A DNA stretch of 64,000 nt from Stigmatella aurantiaca DW4/3-1 (GTDB taxonomy: Bacteria; Myxococcota; Myxococcia; Myxococcales; Myxococcaceae). The DNA lies in assembly GCF_000165485.1 (NCBI RefSeq), contig NC_014623.1:1197501-1261500 (forward strand), written 5' to 3'. The notes beneath the pieces were generated by a model, which saw nothing but the letters and a program-made list of their open reading frames with translations, did not search any database and was not told the DNA's origin. Position 1 is the stretch's first letter. Every line of letters begins with the position of its first letter. The translations under genes and the position numbers were made by a program. Shown here piece by piece: positions 52,982 to 63,700 of this stretch.

Positions 52982-54211
52982 TCAGGGCAGGCCTGCCGGA
53001 GGCAGGTCCGTGGGCAGGGGCACGTTGTCCATCCTCCGGGCCATGGCCCAGTTGTCGTGGTACACGACGCCGTCCTGGGTGACGGTGTCGCTGCGATACA
53101 GGCCCACCTTCAGGTAGTTGAGCATCCCGGGAAACTGGGTGGCCATGGCCCGTTGGGGCACGGCCTGCCGGCCGTTGTGGAACAGCTGGATGAAGCCCGT
53201 TTTGGGATCCGGCGACCACTTCACGCGGAAGACGAAGTCGTGCCACACCCCGCGTACCAGCGGCGTGCGCCACACCAGGGCGCCGGTGCTGCCGCCGACG
53301 CTCAGACGGATCTCCTCGCCGAAGACATAGAACTCCACGGGCGGTGAGCCACAGCAGCCCTCGTGGTGCCACTGGGTGAACAGCTGCCAGGTCTGCACGC
53401 TCGGAAAGTCAGGCGCGAACATCGTGCTCCAGGAGTAGATGTACTCGGAGTCCACGGGCTCATGCGTCGCCAGCACCAGCTCGTTGCGGTTGCCCCCCGA
53501 GGCGATGGGGTCATCCCCCTGCTTCACGGTGGTCTTGAGCGCATACCGGCCTTCGCGCATCGGCGTGGGCACCACCTGCAGCCGGTCAGGGCTCACCTCC
53601 TGGATGTAGTCCCACTGGGAGCGGTTGCCTGTCTCGAAATCCCCCCTCCACGTGAGGCTGGCGGCGGGGAGCGGGAGGGCGGCATCCGTCTGGCCGCAGA
53701 TGCGGACCTCGGTGATGCTGGCCCAGTCGTTCAGGCTGTTGCCCTGGACGGTGACGCGCACGTTGCGCGCGGTGTACGGGATGAAGGGGTAGACCTCCGC
53801 CGCCGCCGTGGTGCCGTTGCTGACCCCGTTGTAGACCGGGATGTACGTCCGCCCGTCCGAGGAGACGGACACGGTGAAGGTGCTTCGCCGGAGGTGGCCC
53901 TGGTGCCAGGCGATGGCGGCCCCGGCGACGGCCCGGTGCGCGCCCAGGTCATAGTCAATCCAGGCCCCCTTGCCGAGCTGGCTCCAGCGGGTGTCGAGCT
54001 GATCATCCAGCGTCTGCACGGGCAGGTTGCCGTCGTGGCCATTGGCGCTCACCGAGAGAATGGCCAACGGCGAGCAGCCTTGGATGGCCAGGGCGGCGGC
54101 CGAGAGGGCCTGGGGCTCGAGGGCCTCTTCGCTGGGAGCAGGCAGCCCCCCGCAGGCCCCCTGGCTCAAGAGGACAAACAAGGCGCCAGTCGACAGAAGT
54201 GCGTTCTTCAA
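52982..54211 (-). CDS. discoidin plus heparin-lyase-I-like lipoprotein
   Basis: 409 residues from a TTG at 54211, where MKNALLSTGALFVLLSQGAC gives a complete lipoprotein signal (the longer frame to 54247 is possible). Residues about 50-170 form an F5/8 type C (discoidin) domain: HDGNLPVQTLDDQLDTRW, WIDYDLGAHRAVAGAAIAWH, ARNVRVTVQG. Residues about 190-395 match the polysaccharide-lyase PL13/heparin-lyase-I-like beta-jelly roll: DFETGNRSQWDYIQ, NRNELVL, LFTQWHHEG, RGVWHDFVFRVKWSP. It probably binds and cleaves an acidic polysaccharide at the cell surface. TTG start is inferred from the signal peptide. Confidence 0.82.
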   Translation of the reverse strand: MKNALLSTGALFVLLSQGACGGLPAPSEEALEPQALSAAALAIQGCSPLAILSVSANGHDGNLPVQTLDDQLDTRWSQLGKGAWIDYDLGAHRAVAGAAIAWHQGHLRRSTFTVSVSSDGRTYIPVYNGVSNGTTAAAEVYPFIPYTARNVRVTVQGNSLNDWASITEVRICGQTDAALPLPAASLTWRGDFETGNRSQWDYIQEVSPDRLQVVPTPMREGRYALKTTVKQGDDPIASGGNRNELVLATHEPVDSEYIYSWSTMFAPDFPSVQTWQLFTQWHHEGCCGSPPVEFYVFGEEIRLSVGGSTGALVWRTPLVRGVWHDFVFRVKWSPDPKTGFIQLFHNGRQAVPQRAMATQFPGMLNYLKVGLYRSDTVTQDGVVYHDNWAMARRMDNVPLPTDLPPAGLP

Positions 54212-54427
54212 GGGAGATCTCGGTGGAAAGACAGACAACCGTTGCAAAAGGCGGCCGCCCCGGAGTGGGAAAAATCAGCCAGACATTGGGGAGAGGTGTT
54301 CCCAAAAGAGAGATTCGAGAATGGAATCGCTCCCGGGGCCCGCAAAGGTACCGGCGTCGGACCTGTTGTTTTAATCAACAATGCCGGCTGCCGGCTGCTC
54401 GGGGGGGAGGCGAGGAGGGGGCGCGGC

Positions 54428-54850
54428 TCAACGCCTGACAGCGAGAATCCGCCCGCCCTTCGAGTCAATGGCGTAGATCGCGCTGAAGTCCATCACCGGG
54501 GGGCCGCCCAGCTCGCATGCCCCCGTGCGGGGGAAGATCTCCACGTAGATCACCCCCTCGGCCCCCGGGGAGGCAATGACGTCGTAAGACTCACGCTTGT
54601 AAAGACAGACCTCGCGAGGGGTCGCGCCCTCGTGCGGCTGGGTGTCCCAGGGCAGGAAATCCTCCAGGGCCAGTTGGATGGCGGCCAGTGTGGGGCCGGA
54701 GATGCTCAGGCTCCCCTCGGTGGGGAGGTCTATCGGGAACGTGACGGCGGCGGCCTCTTGCGGCGGGGCGTGGACGGGCCTCGGCGGGCGCGGGAAGAGC
54801 GCGCAGGCGGGCAGCAGGGCGCAGAGCAACAGGAGCAGTGGTCGCTTCAT
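54428..54850 (-). CDS. hypothetical lipoprotein, paralogue of the 45052 gene
   Basis: 140 residues from the ATG at 54850. Lipoprotein signal LLPACALF. The conserved core is ISGPTLAAIQLALEDFLPW, YDVIASPGAEGVIYVEIFP and a closing SAIYAIDSKGGRILAVRR. The kinase-coupled pseudogene at 45052-45500 has the same sequence pattern, so this is a two-copy family in the window. Function unknown. It is on the same strand and 52 bp downstream of a JAMM-like lipoprotein gene, likely cotranscribed. Confidence 0.72.
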   Translation of the reverse strand: MKRPLLLLLCALLPACALFPRPPRPVHAPPQEAAAVTFPIDLPTEGSLSISGPTLAAIQLALEDFLPWDTQPHEGATPREVCLYKRESYDVIASPGAEGVIYVEIFPRTGACELGGPPVMDFSAIYAIDSKGGRILAVRR

Positions 54851-54902
54851 GACGTTCCCCTGGAGGGGCGGCGGCAGGGGCTTCTCTCCGTGTCGGTGCG
54901 GT

Positions 54903-55544
54903 TCAGTCGTCGACACGGGTAATGGCTCCGTTGGCTTTGTTTTCAGGCCGGATGAGACCAATGAGCTTCCAGCTCTTTCCTCGGCGCTCATACAGCTCGC
55001 CCGGCCTCGCCTCGTTCATGTAGGGGATGAGCTTCTGCAGGTGACATGCTTTGTCGAACTGGATGCGGATGGAATAAATCTGTGTCGCGGCGACCCGATC
55101 CCGCCGGCTGGTCGTCATCGGCGAGGGCGACCAGGGGTGGCTGTGGTAGTCGCCGATGGGCACCGTCTGGCCCCGGACGTCCCGGACGACGCGCGGCACG
55201 TAGCAGTTCTTCTCGGAGGAGACCCGGCCCACCCGCGTGTCCCCCAGCGGGGAGGGGTGGCTGGCGTAATAGGTGCCATCCTCCAGGGTGTAGATGACGC
55301 CGCAGTACTCCTGGCCATGGTCGCCCGCCTGCGCGCGGGGAAGCCGCATGATGGCGGGGCAGAGCTGATCAATCACGTCGTCCGCATTCTGGGAGGGGGC
55401 GACGGCCTTCCAGGGCCCGCTCACCCAGACCCGTCCCTCCTGGACGCCATACGTCGCTGGCTCCGGGGAGGCGGAGGGACCACTGGCGCATCCCAGCCAC
55501 CCCCAGGCCACCACCGTCAGCGCCAGCCTGCGGAGGAACTGCAT
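54903..55544 (-). CDS. lipoprotein with JAMM/DUF4329-like domain
   Basis: 213 residues from the ATG at 55544, where a lipoprotein signal (VVAWGWLGCASG) begins. The domain has an EYCGVIYTLEDGTYYAS strand pair, GDYHSHPWSPSP and SRRD, which recalls the HxHP-S-x2-D metal motif of JAMM proteases. The spacing between HSHP and S is longer (eight instead of six residues). Similar DUF4329 domains occur in RHS-type toxins. Deubiquitinase-like or peptidase activity is inferred only. The C-terminus is basic. Confidence 0.72.
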   Translation of the reverse strand: MQFLRRLALTVVAWGWLGCASGPSASPEPATYGVQEGRVWVSGPWKAVAPSQNADDVIDQLCPAIMRLPRAQAGDHGQEYCGVIYTLEDGTYYASHPSPLGDTRVGRVSSEKNCYVPRVVRDVRGQTVPIGDYHSHPWSPSPMTTSRRDRVAATQIYSIRIQFDKACHLQKLIPYMNEARPGELYERRGKSWKLIGLIRPENKANGAITRVDD

Positions 55545-55729
55545 GCTTACCTCGTAAAACAAGCGAATCCAGATTCTTCGGATTCATAACAGATTCGAGA
55601 TCTCCAGGCAAGTCATGATGACTTTCTAGGTAGGGCACACCGAGAGCGGCTTGGCAGGGAGGAGCGAAACCCGTGGGGGCCAGCCCCGAATCCGTCAGAT
55701 GGACCTGGAGGGTAGGTATCCACCCATTG

Positions 55730-55746
55730 TACCTATCAGGTATAAA
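55730..55746 (+). promoter_or_regulatory. inverted repeat with TATAAA box upstream of the M61-like gene
   Basis: TACCT-ATC-AGGTA at 55730-55742 is a perfect 5-bp inverted repeat overlapping TATAAA at 55741-55746. It is 66 bp upstream of the ATG at 55812. No good -35 element is seen at the right distance. A repressor-controlled promoter is possible. Confidence 0.25.
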
Positions 55747-55811
55747 AGCATCATGGAAAATCGCTGCGCCCGCGGTTTGACGGGTAGGAGGCACGGGGGC
55801 ACGCTCCGCAC

Positions 55812-56989
55812 ATGCTTGCTCCCTGCGGGGGACTGCGTCGCTGGGCCCCCTTGTGTCTGGTGCTCGTGGCGTGCGCGGGTTGGTTCTGGAGGTGGCCTGG
55901 TTCGGCGAGGGAGACGTGGCGCGCTCCGCGTTGCCTGAGGTGCTGCCGCGGGTGTTCGGGGGCGCGGTGGGGCTGATGGGGGGCCGCGCGCCGGTGTCCC
56001 GGTATGCCGTGCTGTTGCGGCCCGACTATCCGTCGGGAATGACGCAAGGGACACCTCGGGAGGGCTCCATCCAGGTTCACACCCCGCGCGAGGTTCCGCT
56101 GGAGCGCGTCCACCAGGGGGCGCTGCTCAGCACGCTGGCCCATGAGTACCTGCACACGTGGGGGCGAGAAGCGGGGGCGGAGCTGCGGGTCTCGTCGGAG
56201 CCGGAACTGGGCGGAGAGATGCGCTGGTTCATCGAAGGCTTCGTCCACTATCTGGCCCAGTTGGCGCTCTTGGAAAGTGGGGCCCAGGAACTCTCGGTCT
56301 TTCTCTCCACCCTGGGCCAAGCGTATGCCTCCGTGTCACGCCATCCCTTGTATGGCCAGGAGTCGCTGGCGCAGGCCAGCGCCCGGTTCTTCGACGATCC
56401 GGCGGCGCGAGAGTTCTCCTACAGCGGGGGCATGGTGGTGGCGTTCCTGTGCGATCTGGAACTGCGTGCCCGGGGACAGGGTCCCCTGGCGCGGTTTCTC
56501 GACCAGGTGCCTCCGGGACGCCTTCCGGTGGAGTGGGGCTCCTGGCTGGCGGCGTGGACGCGGCACACCGGCAGTCCGGAGCCCGTGGCGTCCTGGGTCC
56601 AGACGGCGTCCCCCCTGCCTTTCCTGGACAGGGTGCGCCGGGCCGGGGGCGAGGTTCGGGAGCGGGAGCGCTGGGTGTTCGACGCGGGATTCGACGTCCG
56701 CCTGGAAGGACTGACGGTGGCGAGCATCGGCCCGCTCGTGGGGGCTCAGGGGCTCGTCCGGGGAGATGTGGTGGTCTCCGTGAATGGCCGGGCCATCTCC
56801 AGTGCGGAGGCGTTTCTCCGGGAGCTGGACCCCACGGGGAAACCCTCGACAGTCCAGCTCCGCCGGGGCAGCGAGTTGCTGGAACGACCGCTGCACCGGG
56901 CGTCCCGGAAGGAGTATGAGGTCAGCGCCTCAGGAGGCAGTGTCCTGAGGCATTGGAGCCTCGGCTATTCACATCCTGGCGGAGGGTAG
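55812..56989 (+). CDS. M61-type peptidase lipoprotein with PDZ, probably frameshifted at its start
   Basis: The signal peptide APLCLVLVAC lies in the frame of the ATG at 55812, while the rest (LVLEVAWFGEGDV onward) is in another frame, read from about 55853 and open to 56989. They join if one G is missing in the GGG run at 55877-55879. The body has HEYLHTW (zinc-binding HExxH with the conserved Glu and Tyr) and a downstream Glu in WFIEGFVHYL. A PDZ domain with GDVVVSVNGRAI is at the end. The N-terminal beta domain of typical M61 aminopeptidases is absent. It probably cleaves N-terminal residues outside the cytoplasm. Confidence 0.7.
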
Positions 56990-57318
56990 ATGGCGTTCAG
57001 GCAGGAACCCCCGCCCCCCCCGCCGCCGCCCCCGCCCCCCCCGCCGCCGGTACAAGACCCTCCCGCCACCTGGGTGTATCTGCCGCGCTGGACGCCGTAG
57101 GCCGTGGTGGAGCCGTCGCAGTTGCAGTCCTCGCGGCCCACCTCCGTGGAGCCGTTGTACCAGTAGCGTGTCCAACTGCTATCGCCCGTGCACATCCAGA
57201 GGAGGGGCTGCTGGGTGGTTGCGAGTTCCTCGGACGCTGACTCTTCCATCGAGACGCCACCACAGGCACTGAGCAACAGGGCTGCGACACATCCATGGAG
57301 TACGCGATTCGTGAACAT
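56965..57318 (-). CDS. small lipoprotein with a polyglycine linker
   Basis: 117 residues from the ATG at 57318, which follows AGGAGGAGTTCCCC. Signal peptide with Cys in ALLLSACGG. The domain has LLWMCTGDSSWTRYWYNGSTEV, EDCNCDGST and a run of fourteen Gly, then SCLNAIYPPPGCE. The six Cys suggest a small disulfide-bonded fold. It overlaps the end of the convergent M61-like gene by 25 bp. Function unknown. The run of Gly is encoded by GGC and GGG codons, and such tracts vary in length easily. Confidence 0.68.
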   Translation of the reverse strand: MFTNRVLHGCVAALLLSACGGVSMEESASEELATTQQPLLWMCTGDSSWTRYWYNGSTEVGREDCNCDGSTTAYGVQRGRYTQVAGGSCTGGGGGGGGGGGGGGSCLNAIYPPPGCE

Positions 57319-57412
57319 GGGGAACTCCTCCTGGCTGCGATGGACAGAACTGCCTGCCCAGTATCGCGGCGTGCAAAGAGGAGTTCCAGTTGGCCTCGTC
57401 GCGTGCAGGGCG

Positions 57413-58252
57413 TCAGCCTTTGGGATGTCCCTGCGAAGTGAGCCACTGCAACCAAGAGGCGGGGGCGCCACCGGGGTTGTCACGCGCATACCGGTAGAAG
57501 TTTTCCAGGAACTGCGTCCGCTCTTGGATGAAGGGGGCCTTGGGACTTGCCGGATCGGCGGTCTTGCGCAAGTCGTAGTCATTCCATTGGCGCTGCCGCT
57601 CGAGCAGCGCATCGTAGGAGAGACGGTCCGCATGGCGGAGCATGTCGTAGAGCGCCAGGAACGTGGAGGTGCGGCCCTTGCCGCCCCGGCAATGGAAGTG
57701 AAGGTGTACCTGGGGCGGGAGTTCTCGTATCAGCCTGATGAAGCGCTCCACGGCCGCGTCGGAGGGCCGGGTGTGGTCCGTGACGGGCAGGCGGATGTAG
57801 TGGCCCTTGGGCAAGTCCAAGAGCCGCTCTTCGCTCACCACGGTGTGCCGGGGCCACTCGGTGAAGAGGCGGGGCGTGCCGCGCTTCACATCCTCCACCC
57901 GGCCGAGCTGAATGCGCTCGCTGTGCTCCAGGATCGTGAGCCGGAGGGCTTCCAGCATGAGGGCCTGCTCATCGGACAGCCCGGCGCCGCCCCAGTTGGT
58001 TTGTGCGTACCAGCTGATCGCGGCCCCATTCAGGAAGCCATGGGACTCCTGGCGCAGGTCGATGACGTAGAGCCGCTTGCGAGGTACGCCCAGCCGCTTC
58101 TGGACATCCTTCCAGCCCGCCTCCGAGAACTGGGCGCTTCCGGAGCACGTGAGCTCCACTCCGAGGGAGCGGAAGCGGCGCGCCTGGGTGCCCTCATCAT
58201 CCAGGACCAACTGAGCATACGAAGCATCTGGGGCTGCGGAAGGGATGGGCAT
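57413..58252 (-). CDS. PTP-type phytase / inositol-polyphosphate phosphatase
   Basis: 279 residues. The P-loop HFHCRGGKGRTS (Cys 188) is that of dual-specificity phosphatases in the PTP-like phytase branch. D159 in VTDHTRP is the general-acid candidate, and DLRQESHGFLNG (residues 65-76) is typical of phytases. Other alternatives are protein tyrosine phosphatases. The start at 58252 is 15 bp beyond the end of the metallo-beta-lactamase gene, and no signal peptide is visible. The likely substrate is inositol phosphate or a phosphoprotein. Confidence 0.82.
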   Translation of the reverse strand: MPIPSAAPDASYAQLVLDDEGTQARRFRSLGVELTCSGSAQFSEAGWKDVQKRLGVPRKRLYVIDLRQESHGFLNGAAISWYAQTNWGGAGLSDEQALMLEALRLTILEHSERIQLGRVEDVKRGTPRLFTEWPRHTVVSEERLLDLPKGHYIRLPVTDHTRPSDAAVERFIRLIRELPPQVHLHFHCRGGKGRTSTFLALYDMLRHADRLSYDALLERQRQWNDYDLRKTADPASPKAPFIQERTQFLENFYRYARDNPGGAPASWLQWLTSQGHPKG

Positions 58253-58267
58253 GTCAAGGAGAGGGAC

Positions 58268-59068
58268 TCAGCGTGAGCCCGCGCGAAGGAGTTCCAAGGT
58301 GTGCGCGAGCAACGAGGTGTCTCCGGGCTCACCATGACCGGGGATCACGGTGCGCGCAGCGGGATATCGCGCCTGGAGGGATTCCACGCTCCTGGGCCAA
58401 GAGGCGAGGTCCGCGTCGGAGAGGTTGCCCAGGGACGAGGCCTTCAGGTCCTTGACCATGCAGCCTCCAAAGAGGATGCCGCTGGCGGCGTGCCACACGG
58501 TGATGTTGTCCGGAGCGTGGCCAGGTCCGGGAAAAAACAGCTCCACCGGGCCGAGCTGTTGAGCGGGCCCTGGAAAGAGGTGGGTGGGAGCCGGGCGGTC
58601 TTGCTGTGAGGTCAGCGCCGCGGTGAGCGCGAGCGCATGGGTGGGAATGCCGCGTGCCTGAAGGGCGCGAAGACCTCCCGTCCGGTCGGCATGGAAGTGG
58701 GTGGCCACGCCCGCGTGGACGGGGACCTTCAGGGTGTCTTCGACCCACTGGAGCAGCCGCTCACCCTGTGCTTCCGTCCATCCCGGATCCACGAGCAGCA
58801 CGCCGCCGCCCTCGGCGATGACGAGCCCGTTGGCGGGGATGTGGCCCCATTCCTCGCCCGAGAGCGCCACGAGGCGCCAGACCCCCGGTGCCAGGGGCTG
58901 GATGCGGAGGTCCTCGGTGATCGAAGTGAACGGTTCCGCTGCAGGACGCGGAGCCGGGACACTGGTCCGGCAGCCGAACACTCCCAAGAGGAGGGCCAAT
59001 GTGGCGGGGCGCAGTGAACACCAGAGGGGATGAGGACGCAGTGGTGGATGCATGGACGGGCTCAGCAT
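58268..59068 (-). CDS. subclass B1 metallo-beta-lactamase (lipoprotein)
   Basis: 266 residues from the ATG at 59068 (59053 is an alternative). A hydrophobic signal (LALLLGVFGC, Cys 33) is followed by the MBL domain with the full B1 ligand set: H124, H126 and D128 in THFHADRTGG, H184 in GPGHAPDNIT, C203 in GGCMVKD, and H245 in IPGHGEPG. The middle loop is KDLKASSLGNLSDADLASWP, as in known B1 enzymes. It should hydrolyse penicillins and carbapenems in the periplasm. The start lies just upstream of the repeat at 59086. It is likely cotranscribed with the phytase. Confidence 0.9.
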   Translation of the reverse strand: MLSPSMHPPLRPHPLWCSLRPATLALLLGVFGCRTSVPAPRPAAEPFTSITEDLRIQPLAPGVWRLVALSGEEWGHIPANGLVIAEGGGVLLVDPGWTEAQGERLLQWVEDTLKVPVHAGVATHFHADRTGGLRALQARGIPTHALALTAALTSQQDRPAPTHLFPGPAQQLGPVELFFPGPGHAPDNITVWHAASGILFGGCMVKDLKASSLGNLSDADLASWPRSVESLQARYPAARTVIPGHGEPGDTSLLAHTLELLRAGSR

Positions 59069-59085
59069 GCCAGCACCCGGTGGCA

Positions 59086-59200
59086 GAGCGCCTCTTTCGT
59101 GAGGGCTTCGGATATGGTGCGCGCCATGAGTGAGGCTTCGACATGGGGGCTGGGCGCCGATGCTCGCGGGGAGGTAGAGGATAAGCATCGCGTGTCGAAC
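59086..59200. repeat. direct repeat copy 1, flanking darTG
   Basis: About 115 bp that matches 60954-61068. From 59101 the match is 100 bp long with about 12 mismatches by eye, including GGATATGGTGCGCGCCATGAGT. It contains the 5' end of the glycosidase gene, including its GAGGG ribosome-binding site and first codons. The left end lies just upstream of the beta-lactamase start. Confidence 0.75.
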
Positions 59201-59260
59201 ATCAGCCCGGACGCTCTGGCAGATCCATCGACGATTGCCGCCAGCGGAGGCGTGCCATGA
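59114..59260 (+). CDS. short leader ORF fused from the repeat, coupled to darT
   Basis: 48 codons starting at the duplicated ATG (59114) with the same GAGGG site as the glycosidase gene. The first about 25 codons (VRAMSEASTWGLG, EVEDKHRV) copy the glycosidase N-terminus. The next (NISPDALADPSTIAASGG) are novel. The stop overlaps darT's ATG (ATGA), so translation of this leader can feed darT. It is probably a leftover of the duplication, now acting as a leader. Confidence 0.5.
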   Translation: MVRAMSEASTWGLGADARGEVEDKHRVSNISPDALADPSTIAASGGVP

Positions 59261-59886
59261 ACCTCCCGAGAGGTGTCCCGCAGGATCCACTGATCTTCCA
59301 CATCACGCACGTGGACAACCTTCCGAACATCCTGAGAGAAGGCGGGCTTTGGTGCGATGCCCAGCGGATCGCACGAGGGCTGAGTAGCACGAACATTGGT
59401 CACCTTCACATCAAGCAACGGCGGCTCTTACGGCCGGTGACGACGACAGCAGGCGGTACGCTGGGCGACTATGTGCCGTTCAACTTCTGTTCGCGCTCGG
59501 TGATGCTCTACGCCGTCCACTGCGGCCATCAGGATTATAAGGGTGGCCAGGAGAGCATCGTTCACATGGTGAGTTCGGTGAGCCGCGCGACGGCGCTCGG
59601 CCGGGCGTGGGCGTTCACGGATCGCCATGCTGAACTCGCTCATGCGCTTCACTTCGACGATCTTGGCAAACTCGGAGAGGTGCCTTGGCAGGTCATGCCG
59701 CTTCAGTATTGGAGCGAGGTGAAGGAAGAGCGCCAGGCGGAGTTTCTGGTACGCGAGTTCTTTCCGTGGGAGGCAGTGACAGAGGTCGCGGCAATGACGC
59801 CGGCAGCTTCGGCGCGTGTCCAGCAGGCGCTCAGGGGGGCGGCCCACCATCCCCCCGTGACAACCCAGGCTGGATGGTATTACTGA
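59257..59886 (+). CDS. darT: DarT-type DNA ADP-ribosyltransferase toxin
   Basis: 209 residues of the DUF4433/DarT family. FHITHVDNLPNILREGGL is the opening block, with NAD-binding H15. HIKQRR (residues 51-56) holds the conserved Arg, DYVPFNFCSRSVMLY is the signature strand-loop, and QAEFLVREFFPW contains the catalytic Glu (E162). It should transfer ADP-ribose from NAD to a base in single-stranded DNA, stalling replication. The start by ATGA overlap with the leader ORF. Upstream of and 11 bp from darG, as expected for a toxin-antitoxin pair. Confidence 0.92.
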   Translation: MNLPRGVPQDPLIFHITHVDNLPNILREGGLWCDAQRIARGLSSTNIGHLHIKQRRLLRPVTTTAGGTLGDYVPFNFCSRSVMLYAVHCGHQDYKGGQESIVHMVSSVSRATALGRAWAFTDRHAELAHALHFDDLGKLGEVPWQVMPLQYWSEVKEERQAEFLVREFFPWEAVTEVAAMTPAASARVQQALRGAAHHPPVTTQAGWYY

Positions 59887-59897
59887 GGAGGACGCGC

Positions 59898-60935
59898 ATG
59901 ACGATCGAGAGCGGAAAAGGAAACCTGCTGACAGCCGAAGTAGACGCCCTCGTCAACACGGTGAATACCGAGGGGGTCATGGGCAAAGGACTGGCCCTTC
60001 AGTTCAAGAAAGCATTCCCCGAGAACTTCGTATCGTACGAACGGGCCTGCAAGGCGGGTGAGGTCGTGCCCGGCCGCATGCACATCGTCCACCGGCTCGC
60101 ATCCCCTCGCTTCATCATCAACTTCCCCACGAAGAAGCACTGGCGGAATCCGTCCAAGCTTGAGTACGTGCGTGATGGCCTTCGCGATCTCGTGACGCAT
60201 GTTCGCAAGCTCGGCATCCAGTCGATCGCCATCCCACCGCTCGGTTGTGGAAACGGTGGGCTCGACTGGGCGGACGTGAAGCCGCTGATCGTGCAGTCCT
60301 TCGAAGCTCTGCACGACGTGCGTGTCGTCCTCTTCGAGCCCGCAGATGCCCCCTCGGCGGACAAGATCATCGACCGTCGCGAAACGCCTGTGATGACACC
60401 GGCGCGAGGGGCGATCCTCGCCCTGATGGGCCGCTACATTGAAACCGGTTACAACTACCGGCTGTCGCTCGTCGAGGTGCAGAAACTCGCCTACTTTCTC
60501 CAGGACGCGGGTGAGCCACTGCGTCTTGAGTATCGCGCGCACCACTACGGGCCCTACGCCGACAACCTGCGCAAGGCGCTGCGGAATATCGAAGGGCACT
60601 ACACGCGTGGCATGGGTGACGGTAAGAACAGTCCGGAGACGCCACTGGAGTTACTTCCCAACACCGTGACCTCCGCGCGGGAGTTCCTCAAGACGCGTCC
60701 CGAGACACTCGCCCGCTTGGAGCGCGTCGTTCAGCTCATCGATGGCTTTGAAACCCCTTTCGGGATGGAACTGCTTGGGACGGTCCACTGGGTGATGCGC
60801 CATGAGGCCAATTCAGGCGACGTGGAGGGCGTCATCGCGAAGGTTCATGCGTGGAGCGAGCGCAAGCGGTCGCAGATGAAGGACGGTCACATCCGCGCGG
60901 CGTGGACGCGTCTTCACGCGCAGGGATGGGCATAA
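59898..60935 (+). CDS. darG: DarG-type macrodomain antitoxin
   Basis: 345 residues from the ATG at 59898, which follows GAGGAGG. Residues 1-155 are a macrodomain: GNLLTAEVDALVNTVNTEGVMGKG, NFPTKKHWR (lysine pair 79-80) and IPPLGCGNGGLDW, the ADP-ribose-binding and hydrolase features of DarG. The remaining 190 residues match the DarT-neutralising C-terminal domain (LSLVEVQKLAYFLQDAG, YGPYADNLRKAL, FGMELLGTVHWV). It should remove the DNA modification and bind the toxin directly. Confidence 0.92.
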   Translation: MTIESGKGNLLTAEVDALVNTVNTEGVMGKGLALQFKKAFPENFVSYERACKAGEVVPGRMHIVHRLASPRFIINFPTKKHWRNPSKLEYVRDGLRDLVTHVRKLGIQSIAIPPLGCGNGGLDWADVKPLIVQSFEALHDVRVVLFEPADAPSADKIIDRRETPVMTPARGAILALMGRYIETGYNYRLSLVEVQKLAYFLQDAGEPLRLEYRAHHYGPYADNLRKALRNIEGHYTRGMGDGKNSPETPLELLPNTVTSAREFLKTRPETLARLERVVQLIDGFETPFGMELLGTVHWVMRHEANSGDVEGVIAKVHAWSERKRSQMKDGHIRAAWTRLHAQGWA

Positions 60936-60981
60936 GCGGCATTGAACGCCAGCGAGCGCTTCCCTCCCGAGGGCTTCGGAT

Positions 60982-63675
<2,694 letters not shown>

Positions 63676-63700
63676 CGCTCCGGAAGCGGGAGGCGCGCGC

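Noticed and set aside
56995..57060. Proline/glycine codon tract as a CRISPR-like or satellite repeat
   Set aside because: It is inside a reading frame with a signal peptide and encodes a polyglycine linker.
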